A stretch of 64,000 bases of DNA from Ruminococcus_G sp050944435 (GTDB lineage Bacteria; Bacillota; Clostridia; Lachnospirales; Lachnospiraceae), in the NCBI GenBank assembly GCA_050944435.1, contig JBMNRB010000010.1:1-64000 (forward strand), read 5' to 3'. Shown here piece after piece: positions 1-8,250 of this stretch; positions within the stretch are counted from its first letter, which is position 1; each line of letters starts with the position of its first letter. The translations under genes were made by a program, and so were the position numbers. The notes under the pieces were generated by a model that saw nothing but the letters and a program-made list of their open reading frames with translations, had not been told where the DNA came from and did no database searches.

Positions 1-64
1 ATCATCAGACTTATGGGGTAAGGGGAGTTATACGCATTTTTAGAAAACTTCATGTGCTTACGCA

Positions 65-117
65 TAAAAAGAGGACTGTGAAAAAATGATTTCTCATTTT
101 TTCACAGCCCCGCCTCT
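65..117 (-). terminator. Intrinsic terminator after the CHAP-like gene
   Basis: A perfect 14-bp inverted repeat (76-89 against 94-107, loop of 4) is extended by an outer GAGG/CCTC pair. On the minus strand it is followed by a short run of five T (complement of 66-70). It begins 4 bases after the stop of the CHAP-like gene. The 65 bases before it at the window edge contain no gene that I can see. Confidence 0.75.
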
Positions 118-120
118 ATT

Positions 121-1494
121 CTATCTGAAATTAAAGTCAAAATCATCCAGTACGGTAAATGCAATGTAGGGTGTCCCCTCCTCCACATCTCTTTCCACTT
201 TCAGCTCCTTTTCATAAGCACTGGTCAAATTGTTCTGATCTTCACAGAAACTGTTTCTGGAAGTATACATCATGTGATCTGTCACGCCGATGATCTGATT
301 GTATAAATCTTCACTCAACTGCAAAGTTTCATCACTGTTTTCGGAGTATTCATATCTCCACTGGGCCTTTTCCACTTTGCCGTCCTTTGTTGTTACGATC
401 ACAGATGCCGGACGATTCATCAAAGTCTCCACCGCCGCGTAATAGACCGTCTGATTTTCCTGAATGGAAACCTTATAGATGGGATTCAGGCAAATTTTTA
501 CGTCCTCTTCCGTCCAGTTGTACAGCTCTCTTAATTTTCCCACAGCAAAGTTAATGTCATCATCCGTCACCGATGCCTGATCTGTCTCTTTCGTAGACTC
601 AGGCTGTCCCTCCAGCTTTTCTTTATCTGCCGGAGCCGTTCCCGCCGTGGTAATCGTCTGCACCGTTCCCGGATATTCCTGGCCATTCTCCACTACGAAA
701 AACTGATACTGATAAGTCGTTCCCGGCGTCAGGGCAATCCCCAATTCTCCCTGAATATCGTACCACATGTTGAACCGGCTCTCCGGACGCTGGCAGTTTT
801 CCACATGTTTTTTAATCAGATTGCCGTCGGCATCCAAAAGATAACAGCCCACCTGTTTAACTTCTTTCCGCCGGGGATTATCCACTTTAGCGGAAACCAC
901 CGCCGTAGTCTCATGAATCTGTGGCGTCTGGTAATGAATGGTATAGTTTCCGGTATTCTGTACCTCATCCCCTCTGCCGCTCCATCTGAAAAAGCTGTAT
1001 CGGGAATCTCCCTTTTGAATGGTGGCTCCTACCCATGCCTTGGTATAGGATCCATTCCAGGCATTTTGCTGAATCACCGTTACGGTGTCCCCGGATACTT
1101 CTTTTACGATAGCCCAGTGAACGCTCTGATTATCCCGGATAATATCTCCTATTTGCGGGTCCGAGGTTTCTTGAAAAGATCCGGAATCAATGATGGGAAT
1201 CGAAGCGGTAGACCACAGATTGGATACGTTTCTGCCATACACCTGGCTGTAAAATCTTTTGACGAAAGCCGCACAGCTATAAGTGGCGTCGGTATTCACG
1301 CTGGAATCATAGGGCCGATACAGCGCCTCCACCGTCACGCCGTTGACCGTGATGGAATCCACCTTTTCGTCCGCAATGGAAACGAAATTATAATTGCCCA
1401 TATCCGCCTGGACTTGTGCAGGATTTAAAAACATACCCGCAAATGCCAGTGCAAATGCTCCGCAGAGTATTGGTGTTACTTTTTTCATTTTCAT
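121..1494 (-). CDS. Secreted CHAP-like amidase/peptidase domain protein with Fn3-like domain
   Basis: A 457-residue exported protein. An N-terminal signal peptide (KMKK followed by a hydrophobic stretch ending near AQVQA) is followed by a CHAP/NlpC-like region with a candidate catalytic Cys in TYSCAAFVKRFY and a His in SVHWAIV. Such domains cut peptide cross-links in peptidoglycan. Next comes a beta-rich region resembling fibronectin type III (ends TAVQTITT-like), then a C-terminal domain of about 130 residues that I do not recognise. I chose the ATG at 1494 because AAAGGGGG lies just upstream and the signal peptide starts there; a longer in-frame reading would run through the ribosome-binding site. 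The site itself is masked by a hairpin at 1499-1557. Substrate is inferred, not shown; Asn/His third catalytic residue was not assigned. Confidence 0.75.
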   Translation of the reverse strand: MKMKKVTPILCGAFALAFAGMFLNPAQVQADMGNYNFVSIADEKVDSITVNGVTVEALYRPYDSSVNTDATYSCAAFVKRFYSQVYGRNVSNLWSTASIPIIDSGSFQETSDPQIGDIIRDNQSVHWAIVKEVSGDTVTVIQQNAWNGSYTKAWVGATIQKGDSRYSFFRWSGRGDEVQNTGNYTIHYQTPQIHETTAVVSAKVDNPRRKEVKQVGCYLLDADGNLIKKHVENCQRPESRFNMWYDIQGELGIALTPGTTYQYQFFVVENGQEYPGTVQTITTAGTAPADKEKLEGQPESTKETDQASVTDDDINFAVGKLRELYNWTEEDVKICLNPIYKVSIQENQTVYYAAVETLMNRPASVIVTTKDGKVEKAQWRYEYSENSDETLQLSEDLYNQIIGVTDHMMYTSRNSFCEDQNNLTSAYEKELKVERDVEEGTPYIAFTVLDDFDFNFR

Positions 1495-1498
1495 AATG

Positions 1499-1557
1499 AT
1501 ATCCCCCTTTGGCAGATTGTTTTCTTTTGATGAGTTTATTCTACCAAAGGGGGATAT
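1499..1557 (-). promoter_or_regulatory. RBS-masking hairpin upstream of the CHAP-like gene
   Basis: A perfect 14-bp inverted repeat pairs 1499-1512 with 1544-1557 around a 31-base loop. In the minus-strand mRNA the downstream arm contains the AAAGGGGG ribosome-binding site, five bases before the ATG at 1494, so folding would hide it. There is no T-run after the stem, so it does not look like a terminator. It sits between the HAD gene stop (1569) and the CHAP-like start. The structure is seen in the sequence; translational control is inferred. Confidence 0.7.
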
Positions 1558-1568
1558 GTAATTTTGTT

Positions 1569-2165
1569 TTACCAAAGCTTGTATTGTTCTTTTATTTTTT
1601 CAAAATTATTCTGAAATACCACGGCCTGAATACCCGTCCTGCGCGCACCTTCCACATTCTCCAGCCGGTCGTCGATAAAAAGTGTCTCCTGCGGACAAAG
1701 GCTGCAGTGTTCCAGCAGATACCGGTAAATTCTCTCGTCCGGTTTTATCAGATGAAGATCCGCCGATACGATGATTTCCTCAAACATGGTCATATCATAG
1801 CTTTTGGGAAAGTAGATATAAAATTCATCGCTGGCATTGGACAGTACATACAGCCGGTACCCTGCTCTTTTGGCCTGCTGCAGGAAGGGCATCGCTCCCT
1901 CTACCCGGGGCATAAAAAGATGCCATCCTTCCAGACATTTTCTTAAACCTTCGTGAAGTCTAGAGGGAATTCTTCTGCTGATCGCCTCATACTTTTCCTC
2001 CAGGGTAATCTGCCCCAGATCTCCCAGCGTCCACTCCGGTCCGGCAAAAAGCTCCCGGTAAATGATCTTCCGGTCCTCCTCATCATCCAGAAACTTTTTC
2101 AGAGGCACTGCCGGATCGTAATCCAGCAGCACGTTTCCCATATCCAATACAATATTTCGGATCAT
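1569..2165 (-). CDS. HAD-superfamily hydrolase (YihX-like phosphatase)
   Basis: A 198-residue haloacid-dehalogenase family phosphatase, close in size to YihX-type sugar-phosphate phosphatases. Motif I is LDMGNVLLD (nucleophile Asp near residue 8), motif II is LSNAS, motif III Lys lies in IKPDERIY, and motif IV is FIDDRLENV. The helical cap lies between motifs I and II. Its ATG overlaps the hydrogenase stop by four bases (ATGA), so translation is coupled to that gene. A role in detoxifying or recycling a phosphorylated metabolite is possible; the substrate cannot be read from the sequence and the link to the hydrogenase may only be positional. Confidence 0.85.
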   Translation of the reverse strand: MIRNIVLDMGNVLLDYDPAVPLKKFLDDEEDRKIIYRELFAGPEWTLGDLGQITLEEKYEAISRRIPSRLHEGLRKCLEGWHLFMPRVEGAMPFLQQAKRAGYRLYVLSNASDEFYIYFPKSYDMTMFEEIIVSADLHLIKPDERIYRYLLEHCSLCPQETLFIDDRLENVEGARRTGIQAVVFQNNFEKIKEQYKLW

Positions 2166-3910
2166 AATGATTCCTCTCCCGGCATTTTCCAGCCGGAATG
2201 ATCCGTGTGCAGCAGATGGTGGGATTTCTCCGACAATGGTTCTCCCAGATACTCCTGATAAATCTCCTTGATTTTGGGATTTTCATGAGAAAATCTCAGC
2301 TTATTCTTCCAGTCCAGAAAATATAGATTTTCTCCCCGCTCTTCCGCCAGTTCCTGCCCGTCGTGTATGGGCTGGCCTCCTCCGCCTACGCAGCCGCCGG
2401 GACAGGCCATCACTTCCACAAAATCATACTCCACTTCTTTGTTTTTCAGTTTCTGTATCAGTTTTCTGGCATTGCCCAGGCCGCTGACCACTGCCACCCG
2501 CAGCGAAATACCGTTGATGTCAAAACTGGCTTCCTTAAATCCCTCTTCGCCGCGAACCATGTAAAATGCATCGGGATAGGCATTCTTTCCCGTCACCAGA
2601 TAGTAACAGCTTCGAAGGGCCGCCTCCATAACGCCTCCTGTGGCTCCAAAGATCACGCCGGCGCCGCTGCCCACGCCGAAGGGATCATCAAATTCTTCTT
2701 CCGGAAGATTCTGCACATCCAGATGATCGGCGCGGATCATTCTGGCAATCTCCCTGGTCGTCAACACCAGATCCACATCCCTTCCGTGGCCGCTGTCATT
2801 GATATTGGGAATTTCCGCTTCCTTCTTTTTTGCAATACAGGGCATAATGGATACATTGTACACCTGATCAGGGTCGATACCGAATTTTTCCGCCAGATAT
2901 GTCTTCGTCACCGCGCCCTGCATCTGATGGGGGGATTTAGCAGTGGAAAGCTGTCCTACCATTTCCGGATACTGAGATTTCAAAAAACGGACCCAGCCGG
3001 GGCAACAGGAAGTAAACATGGGAAACTGATAATCTTCCCGGTGTTTCAGCCGTTCCAAAAATTCACTGCCTTCTTCCATAATGGTGAGATCTGCTCCAAA
3101 ATCAGTGTCAAATACGTAATCGAATCCCAACGCCTTCAGCGCAGCCACCAGACGGCCCGGCGTAGCAAATTCCCGATCCAATCCCAACTCCTCCGCCCAG
3201 GCCGTCCGCACAGCGGGCGCTACCTGAACGATGGTAACTTTTTGGGGATCTGCAAAGGCTCCCTGCATGGAAAGAAGCTGCAGCGTATCGTCCCTTTCCC
3301 GCAAAGCTCCGGTGGGACAATGGGTCAGGCATTGACCGCAGATAGCACAGTCCGCTTCCGTAATAGCCTTATTATGGGTGACTCCCACAGTGGCCCTGGA
3401 ACCTGTTTTTACAATATCCCAGATATGAAGATCCTGAACTTTATCACAGATCTGCACACACCTCATGCATTTGATGCAGCGGCTGGCGTCACGGATCAAT
3501 GGAAACTCAATAGGCCACTGCTTTTTAGGAATATTCTTTTTATATTCGGAAGCGTAGATGCCCAGGTCATTGGCGATTCTCTGGAGGGAACAATTTCCTC
3601 CCCGGACACAGCTGGTGCAGGAACTGTTGTGTTGAGACAAAATCAATTCCACATTGGTTCTTCTGGCTTCCCGTACTCTGGGAGAATTAGTCAGTATCTC
3701 CATCCCTTCCTGAACCACATTGTTGCAGGCGGTTACCAGCCGGCTGACTCCCTTGATCTCCACCACGCAAACCCGGCATGCGCCGATTTCGTTGATGTCT
3801 TTCAGATAACACAGACTGGGAACCGGCATACCGGCCTCCTGTGCCGCCGACAGTATGGTGGTCCCTTCTTTCGCCTGTATCGGTTTTCCGTTAATCGTAA
3901 CATTTACCAT
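2162..3910 (-). CDS. [FeFe] hydrogenase, multi-cluster group A type
   Basis: A 582-residue iron hydrogenase that makes or consumes H2. Domains in order: NuoG-type [2Fe-2S] (Cys34, 45, 48, 62), His-ligated [4Fe-4S] (His94, Cys98, 101, 107), two [4Fe-4S] ferredoxin motifs (Cys145-155 and Cys188-198), then the H-cluster domain. All three H-cluster signatures are intact: TSCCPGW (300-306, including the proton-relay Cys303), MPCIAKK (356-362) and EVMACPGGCVGGGGQP (from 499). It is therefore expected to be catalytic, not a sensory or HydA-like paralogue. The gene overlaps by seven bases the flavoprotein before it, which is its likely electron partner; this pairing matches the class known as glutamate-synthase-linked (HydDB group A2), whose physiological direction is not settled. 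No HydEFG maturases are in the window. Confidence 0.95.
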   Translation of the reverse strand: MVNVTINGKPIQAKEGTTILSAAQEAGMPVPSLCYLKDINEIGACRVCVVEIKGVSRLVTACNNVVQEGMEILTNSPRVREARRTNVELILSQHNSSCTSCVRGGNCSLQRIANDLGIYASEYKKNIPKKQWPIEFPLIRDASRCIKCMRCVQICDKVQDLHIWDIVKTGSRATVGVTHNKAITEADCAICGQCLTHCPTGALRERDDTLQLLSMQGAFADPQKVTIVQVAPAVRTAWAEELGLDREFATPGRLVAALKALGFDYVFDTDFGADLTIMEEGSEFLERLKHREDYQFPMFTSCCPGWVRFLKSQYPEMVGQLSTAKSPHQMQGAVTKTYLAEKFGIDPDQVYNVSIMPCIAKKKEAEIPNINDSGHGRDVDLVLTTREIARMIRADHLDVQNLPEEEFDDPFGVGSGAGVIFGATGGVMEAALRSCYYLVTGKNAYPDAFYMVRGEEGFKEASFDINGISLRVAVVSGLGNARKLIQKLKNKEVEYDFVEVMACPGGCVGGGGQPIHDGQELAEERGENLYFLDWKNKLRFSHENPKIKEIYQEYLGEPLSEKSHHLLHTDHSGWKMPGEESL

Positions 3911-5760
3911 TTTGTCTCTCTGCCCCCTTTCAGTATACCGAATCCGAAGTTATCACATCGCAGGCATCTTCCGGATTCCTGATGAATCTCTTCCCAGCTT
4001 AAGCTGCACTCCACCTGTTCAAAATCTTTCTTTCGCTCCGCCGCGTTTCTTTCACGCACATTGATTCTGCCGCAGGGGAAGTAATCCTTCACCCGGGGCG
4101 CCGGAACTTCCACATCTGTGGAAATAGTATGATTATATCCAAGATAGGAATCGATATTGGCAGCCGCCACTTTTCCTGCCGCGATGGCCCGGATTGCCGT
4201 GGCTGGTCCTGTCACACAGTCTCCTCCGGCAAATACGCCTTTTGCATCCTCCACAGCGCTCCAGTCCTCTGCAGCGATCACACCGTGCTTAATCTTGATT
4301 CCTTCCTCTTCAAAATAATTCGTTTCGATACCCTGGCCCACTGCCACAATCACCACGTCGCAGGGCAGACAGACATCTTCCCGTCTGCTGCGGGAAGGTT
4401 TGGGCCGGCCGTCTTTTCCGATAAGCCCGATCAGTTTAGGCTGCACCACCAGCGCCTCCACCTCATTGGCCTCATTGGTCTGAATGCGGACCGGAGCATG
4501 AAGTTCCAAAATCTCCGCTCCTTCTGCAACGGCGCTTCGAACTTCCTCTTCCAGGGCTGTCATATCTGCCTGTCGGCGCCGGTATACCACCGTTACTGTC
4601 TCGGCTCCAAGTCTTATGGCTGACCTGGTGACATCCATGGCAACATTTCCGCCGCCGATCACGGCCACCCGCTTTCCGGTAAAGTCCATGGTACCGCCGT
4701 CGGCCAGTGTGCCCAGCATCTCCACTGCCGAAATGACTCCTTTGGCATCTTCTCCCTCCAGCCCCACTTTTTTATCAATATGGGCTCCGATGGATATGTA
4801 CACGGCATCGTAAGCCTCTCGCAGTTCATTCATGGATACCTGCCCCTCCTTGTCTCCCACCGGTGTATTCAGCCGGACTTCCACCCCGGTAGACAAAATG
4901 ACATCGATATCATCGGCCAGCCGCTTCCGGGGCAGACGATAACTGGGAATCCCGTAAAACAGCATTCCGCCCAGATTCTTGTGCATCTCAAAAACCGTCG
5001 TCTGATGACCCATCAGCTGCAGATAATACGCTGCGCTTAAGCCGCTGGGACCGCCGCCGATAATGGCCACCCGTTTTCCAGTAGAAGGTGCGCATTCCGG
5101 CGCCGGCACATATCCTGCATTATCCACAGCCGCCAGCTTCAGCCCCCGGATATTCACCGAGCTGTCCACCATATTTCTCCGGCAGCGCGCTTCGCAGGGA
5201 TGTTCACAGACAAAAGCGCAGGCCGTGGGGAAGGGGTTGTCTTTGCGAATCAGTTTCACCGCATCCTGATACCGCTGTTCCGCTACCAGAGCGATATATC
5301 CTGGAATATCCACTTTTGCCGGACAGAGAGCCACGCAGGGCACCGGCTGCTTCAGTGAGGCCAAACATTTTCCATGACGAATATGTTCCTCATAATCATC
5401 CCGAAAACCGGTAACCCCTTTCACCACCATCTCTGCCGCCGTGTAACCAATTGCACAGTCCGCCGTGTCCATAATCGTCCGTGCCGTTTTCTCAATCAGC
5501 GTAAGATCTTCCATTTTTCCTTCGCCCTCCAGCACCTGTTCCAGCAGCGTGCCCAACTGACTTAAGCCAATACGGCAGGGTACGCATTTTCCGCAGGTCT
5601 GAGCATGGCACATCCTCAGAAATACCAATGCCAGATCCACCGGGCACAAACCGGGAGGGCTGGCTACGATTCTGCGCTCCAATTCCCGGTACAGCCCTTC
5701 CACTGTCGTCTGGGCTTCACTCTTCGTATCAATCATTAATCTGCTCACACTTTTACCCAT
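3904..5760 (-). CDS. NuoF-type Fe-S domain fused to GltD-like NAD(P)H oxidoreductase
   Basis: A 618-residue flavoprotein. Residues 20-130 match only the C-terminal [4Fe-4S] domain of NuoF (CGKCVPCRIG at 56-65 with Cys102); the FMN/NADH-binding part of NuoF is absent. From about 135 it is GltD-like: the Cys-rich Fer4_20 region (Cys142-193), FAD Rossmann motif GGGPSG near 235, and a second Rossmann fold GGGNVAMD with VVYRRR after it, a pattern favouring NADPH. The C terminus adds a short Cys pair (RCLRCDNFG). It lies directly upstream of and overlaps the hydrogenase, so it probably passes electrons between NAD(P)H and that enzyme. Start uncertain: AAAGG abuts the ATG at 5760 with no spacing, so GTG at 5748 is also plausible. 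Only 20 bases separate it from the ABC gene upstream. Confidence 0.88.
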   Translation of the reverse strand: MGKSVSRLMIDTKSEAQTTVEGLYRELERRIVASPPGLCPVDLALVFLRMCHAQTCGKCVPCRIGLSQLGTLLEQVLEGEGKMEDLTLIEKTARTIMDTADCAIGYTAAEMVVKGVTGFRDDYEEHIRHGKCLASLKQPVPCVALCPAKVDIPGYIALVAEQRYQDAVKLIRKDNPFPTACAFVCEHPCEARCRRNMVDSSVNIRGLKLAAVDNAGYVPAPECAPSTGKRVAIIGGGPSGLSAAYYLQLMGHQTTVFEMHKNLGGMLFYGIPSYRLPRKRLADDIDVILSTGVEVRLNTPVGDKEGQVSMNELREAYDAVYISIGAHIDKKVGLEGEDAKGVISAVEMLGTLADGGTMDFTGKRVAVIGGGNVAMDVTRSAIRLGAETVTVVYRRRQADMTALEEEVRSAVAEGAEILELHAPVRIQTNEANEVEALVVQPKLIGLIGKDGRPKPSRSRREDVCLPCDVVIVAVGQGIETNYFEEEGIKIKHGVIAAEDWSAVEDAKGVFAGGDCVTGPATAIRAIAAGKVAAANIDSYLGYNHTISTDVEVPAPRVKDYFPCGRINVRERNAAERKKDFEQVECSLSWEEIHQESGRCLRCDNFGFGILKGGRETKW

Positions 5761-5780
5761 CCTTTCTTTTGTTTATATGT

Positions 5781-6371
5781 TTATATCTTTTTATAAATAT
5801 TTTCCATCTTGAAGACCTCCGCCTTCAGATATCCGGCGTCTCTTTCCTGATGAGAAGAAAAAATGAGGATTCTGTCTTCCAGGTATTCCATCAGATAACC
5901 AGCCGCTCTTTTCTTTGTGGACTCATCCAGTCCGGTAAAGGGTTCATCCAGCAGAAGAATCCTGGCCGGCGCCATCACCGCCCGCACCAGCGCCACCCGG
6001 CGCTTCATTCCTCCGCTTAAATTTTTCACATTTTTTTCCAGTGCATCTTCCGGCAGTACTTTTTTCAGATGTTCCCTGATTTCTTCCGGTTTTCTGTCAC
6101 AAACTGTCTGTACGTTTTTCACCGGAGACGTCCATTCCAGCAGACGGTCTTCCTGGAACATCACACCCATACACTGATTTGTATTGTGGAGAACCCTGCC
6201 TTCCTCCGGCTGTTCCAGCCCCATTAAAAGCCGCAGCAGGGTAGTCTTTCCGCATCCGGAGGGGCCCATGACGCATACTGGTCTGCCGGGATGCAGACGC
6301 AGCGTGACACAATCCAGCACCGGCTGCCCGTTATATCCCTTTGACACCCGTTCCAGTCCGTATTCCATCAT
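5781..6371 (-). CDS. ABC transporter ATP-binding protein, SsuB/TauB type
   Basis: A 196-residue ATPase of the nitrate/sulfonate/taurine importer family, slightly short for the family (usually 230-260). Walker A is GPSGCGKTT, Q-loop MFQEDRLLEW, signature LSGGMKRR, Walker B RILLLDEP and H-loop SSHQ, so it should be active. The ATG at 6371 overlaps the permease stop as ATGA and has AGGGGAAG before it; the reading frame stays open further upstream but that part lies inside the permease gene. It is the last of three importer genes and is followed after 20 bases by the hydrogenase-partner flavoprotein without a terminator. Confidence 0.9.
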   Translation of the reverse strand: MMEYGLERVSKGYNGQPVLDCVTLRLHPGRPVCVMGPSGCGKTTLLRLLMGLEQPEEGRVLHNTNQCMGVMFQEDRLLEWTSPVKNVQTVCDRKPEEIREHLKKVLPEDALEKNVKNLSGGMKRRVALVRAVMAPARILLLDEPFTGLDESTKKRAAGYLMEYLEDRILIFSSHQERDAGYLKAEVFKMENIYKKI

Positions 6372-7111
6372 TTCTTCCCCTTTCCCGTTCCGGCTTTTTT
6401 CAGCATCCATAGAACCGCCTTTTCCGATATCAGGCTTAAAACCAGGATCACCGCTGTCCATGCAAAAAGATCTGCCGTATTCAAATATATTTTAGCCATA
6501 TAAAGCCGTTCACCGACGGCTCCTTCCGGTATTCCGATCACTTCCGCCGCCACTCCCGATTTCCAGCTCATTCCCACTGCGCTTTTACATGCGCTCTCCA
6601 GAAAAGGCAGGACAAAGGGTCGGTAAATATACCAGACTTTTTTGACAAAAGGCAGGCGGAATACCGCCGCCATCTCCAGAAGTTTTCCGTCTGTCTGCCC
6701 TATTCCCTCGTATGTGCCGAAATAGATGGAAGGAAATACGACCAGAAAAGAGATCACCGCCGACAACTGCTGTGAACCTGCCCACAACAGAAGCAGAATC
6801 ACCACTGACGCCACCGGAACCGTTTTCATCAGCATAACCGGAGGATTTATCAGATCATAAATCCATCTTTTCCAGTAAGACAGTGAGCCCAGAACAAGCC
6901 CCATCAAAAAAGCGCTCAGAAAACCCACGCCGATTCTGGTCCAGGAATGGAGAATCCTCAGCCAAAACTCAGGATCTCCCAGGGATTCTGCCAAGACTTT
7001 CAGCACCTCCCACGGTCCCACCAGGAGAATCTGGTTATCCATAAACAGCGCCGCAAGCTGCCAGACTGCCAGCCAGAAAAGGATACACAGCGCCTTCCGG
7101 CAATTATTCAA
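6368..7111 (-). CDS. ABC transporter permease, SsuC/TauC type (TTG start)
   Basis: A 247-residue integral membrane permease with about six hydrophobic segments and the EAA-like cytoplasmic loop near VIGIPEGAVGERLYMAK that docks the ATPase. The family imports aliphatic sulfonates, nitrate or vitamin precursors; the substrate here is unknown. The first codon is TTG at 7111, preceded by AGGAGG at a spacing of nine, and it overlaps the end of the binding-protein gene by eight bases, so coupled translation is likely. Confidence 0.88.
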   Translation of the reverse strand: MNNCRKALCILFWLAVWQLAALFMDNQILLVGPWEVLKVLAESLGDPEFWLRILHSWTRIGVGFLSAFLMGLVLGSLSYWKRWIYDLINPPVMLMKTVPVASVVILLLLWAGSQQLSAVISFLVVFPSIYFGTYEGIGQTDGKLLEMAAVFRLPFVKKVWYIYRPFVLPFLESACKSAVGMSWKSGVAAEVIGIPEGAVGERLYMAKIYLNTADLFAWTAVILVLSLISEKAVLWMLKKAGTGKGKK

Positions 7112-8141
7112 AGTAAAAATCCTCCTCTGGCATTGCGCCGCCTACTGATTCCGGATTCAGCTCATATAAGGTTTCCAGGTAGCCTTCCAGTGCGGTCTTC
7201 ATCTCACCCCCTGAAATACAGGTTATATTGCAGTAAGGAATGGCCTGTCTGGCTATGGCTTCCTGTTCTACAATCCCCGCTTCCGCCACCAGTTTCGCTC
7301 CGGTTTCAGGATCTTCATTGATCTGATCCGTCGACTCTTCGTGATCCTTTAGAAACTGCCTGGCCTGATCCGGGTACTGTTCCAGAAAATCTTTCGTCAT
7401 CACCGTAACTCCCGTCACCAGCCGGCTGCCTCCCTCATCCTGTATCTGATCCCAGACTTCTGTGAGATCCATAGCAACTTTGAGCTTGTCATTCTGGGCA
7501 CAGGCCACAGTTGCAAAGGGCTGGGGCAGCACGCCGACGGCCTGAGGATCATTTTGAAGAACTGCCGCTACCTCCGCCGCTTCCGACTTGTATTCTAAGG
7601 TCACATCCGTCACCCCATATGCCTTCAGAAGATACTGCAGGGCATAATCCGGCGTCGTCCCTTTACCGGTCAGATACAGGGTTTTTCCTGCCAGCTTTTC
7701 CATGCTGTCAAGGGACTCGTCACCGGTTACAACATAAAGTACGCCCAGCGTATTAATATCTACAGCGGCAATCTCCCCCTCTGTTTTCTGGTACAGCACC
7801 GCAGCCGTATTGGCCGGTATCAAAGCCACATCCAGTTCTCCCTTGGCCATCTGAGTCAGAAGCTCGTCGGCCGCTGTCACCATGGTGAATTCATATTGGT
7901 TCTCCTTATCTTCCTGCTGATCCATCAAAAAGACCATTCCCATGGAAGTAGGGCCTTTCAGCGCTCCCACCCGCACGGTTGCCTCCTGGCTTTCCTGCGG
8001 ACTTTCCTCGTCTTCCTCCGTCTCTCCGATTTCGGCAGAGTTCGCTGCATCGACAGCGCTGTCTCCTTTTTGACCGCATCCCAACAGCATACCGGCAAGA
8101 AAAATTGCCAACACTCCCCCTGTTAACCATTTTCTTTTCAA
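7104..8141 (-). CDS. ABC transporter substrate-binding lipoprotein, SsuA/NMT1-like (TTG start)
   Basis: A 345-residue lipoprotein. KRKW, a hydrophobic stretch and the lipobox LLGC (Cys22) give membrane anchoring on the outside of the cell; an acidic Glu/Asp/Ser linker follows, then a two-lobe periplasmic-binding fold starting near VRVGALKGPTSMGMVF. It belongs to the NrtA/SsuA/ThiY-like group; ligand not identifiable. I place the start at TTG 8141 because GGGAGGG lies just before it and a natural signal peptide follows; an ATG at 8171 would put the ribosome-binding site inside the gene and lies on the likely transcription start. It is the first gene of the probable importer-hydrogenase transcript. 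Confidence 0.85.
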   Translation of the reverse strand: MKRKWLTGGVLAIFLAGMLLGCGQKGDSAVDAANSAEIGETEEDEESPQESQEATVRVGALKGPTSMGMVFLMDQQEDKENQYEFTMVTAADELLTQMAKGELDVALIPANTAAVLYQKTEGEIAAVDINTLGVLYVVTGDESLDSMEKLAGKTLYLTGKGTTPDYALQYLLKAYGVTDVTLEYKSEAAEVAAVLQNDPQAVGVLPQPFATVACAQNDKLKVAMDLTEVWDQIQDEGGSRLVTGVTVMTKDFLEQYPDQARQFLKDHEESTDQINEDPETGAKLVAEAGIVEQEAIARQAIPYCNITCISGGEMKTALEGYLETLYELNPESVGGAMPEEDFYFE

Positions 8142-8172
8142 ATTATTTCCCTCCCAAATTATTATTGTCATA

Positions 8173-8201
8173 ATTATACCTGATTTTGTAAAATTTTACA
8201 A
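8173..8201 (-). promoter_or_regulatory. Sigma-A promoter of the importer-hydrogenase operon
   Basis: TTGTAA (complement of 8196-8201), a 17-base spacer and TATAAT (complement of 8173-8178). It starts immediately after the rpiA terminator and leaves a leader of about 25 bases before the TTG start at 8141. Confidence 0.75.
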
Positions 8202-8202
8202 T

Positions 8203-8233
8203 AAAAGAGACTGCCAATTTGACAGTCTCTTTC
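8203..8233 (-). terminator. Intrinsic terminator of rpiA
   Basis: Ten-base-pair stem AAAGAGACTG/CAGTCTCTTT (8204-8213 with 8223-8232) with a nine-base loop, 18 bases after the rpiA stop. On the minus strand the stem ends in CTCTTTTATT. It abuts the next promoter. Confidence 0.7.
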
Positions 8234-8250
8234 ATTTTTCTTTTTTCTTT

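Noticed and set aside
2363..3982. Long plus-strand open frame of 539 codons over the hydrogenase gene
   Set aside because: It is the antisense frame of a clear [FeFe] hydrogenase, has no domain features, no ribosome-binding site and a His/Cys-rich random composition.
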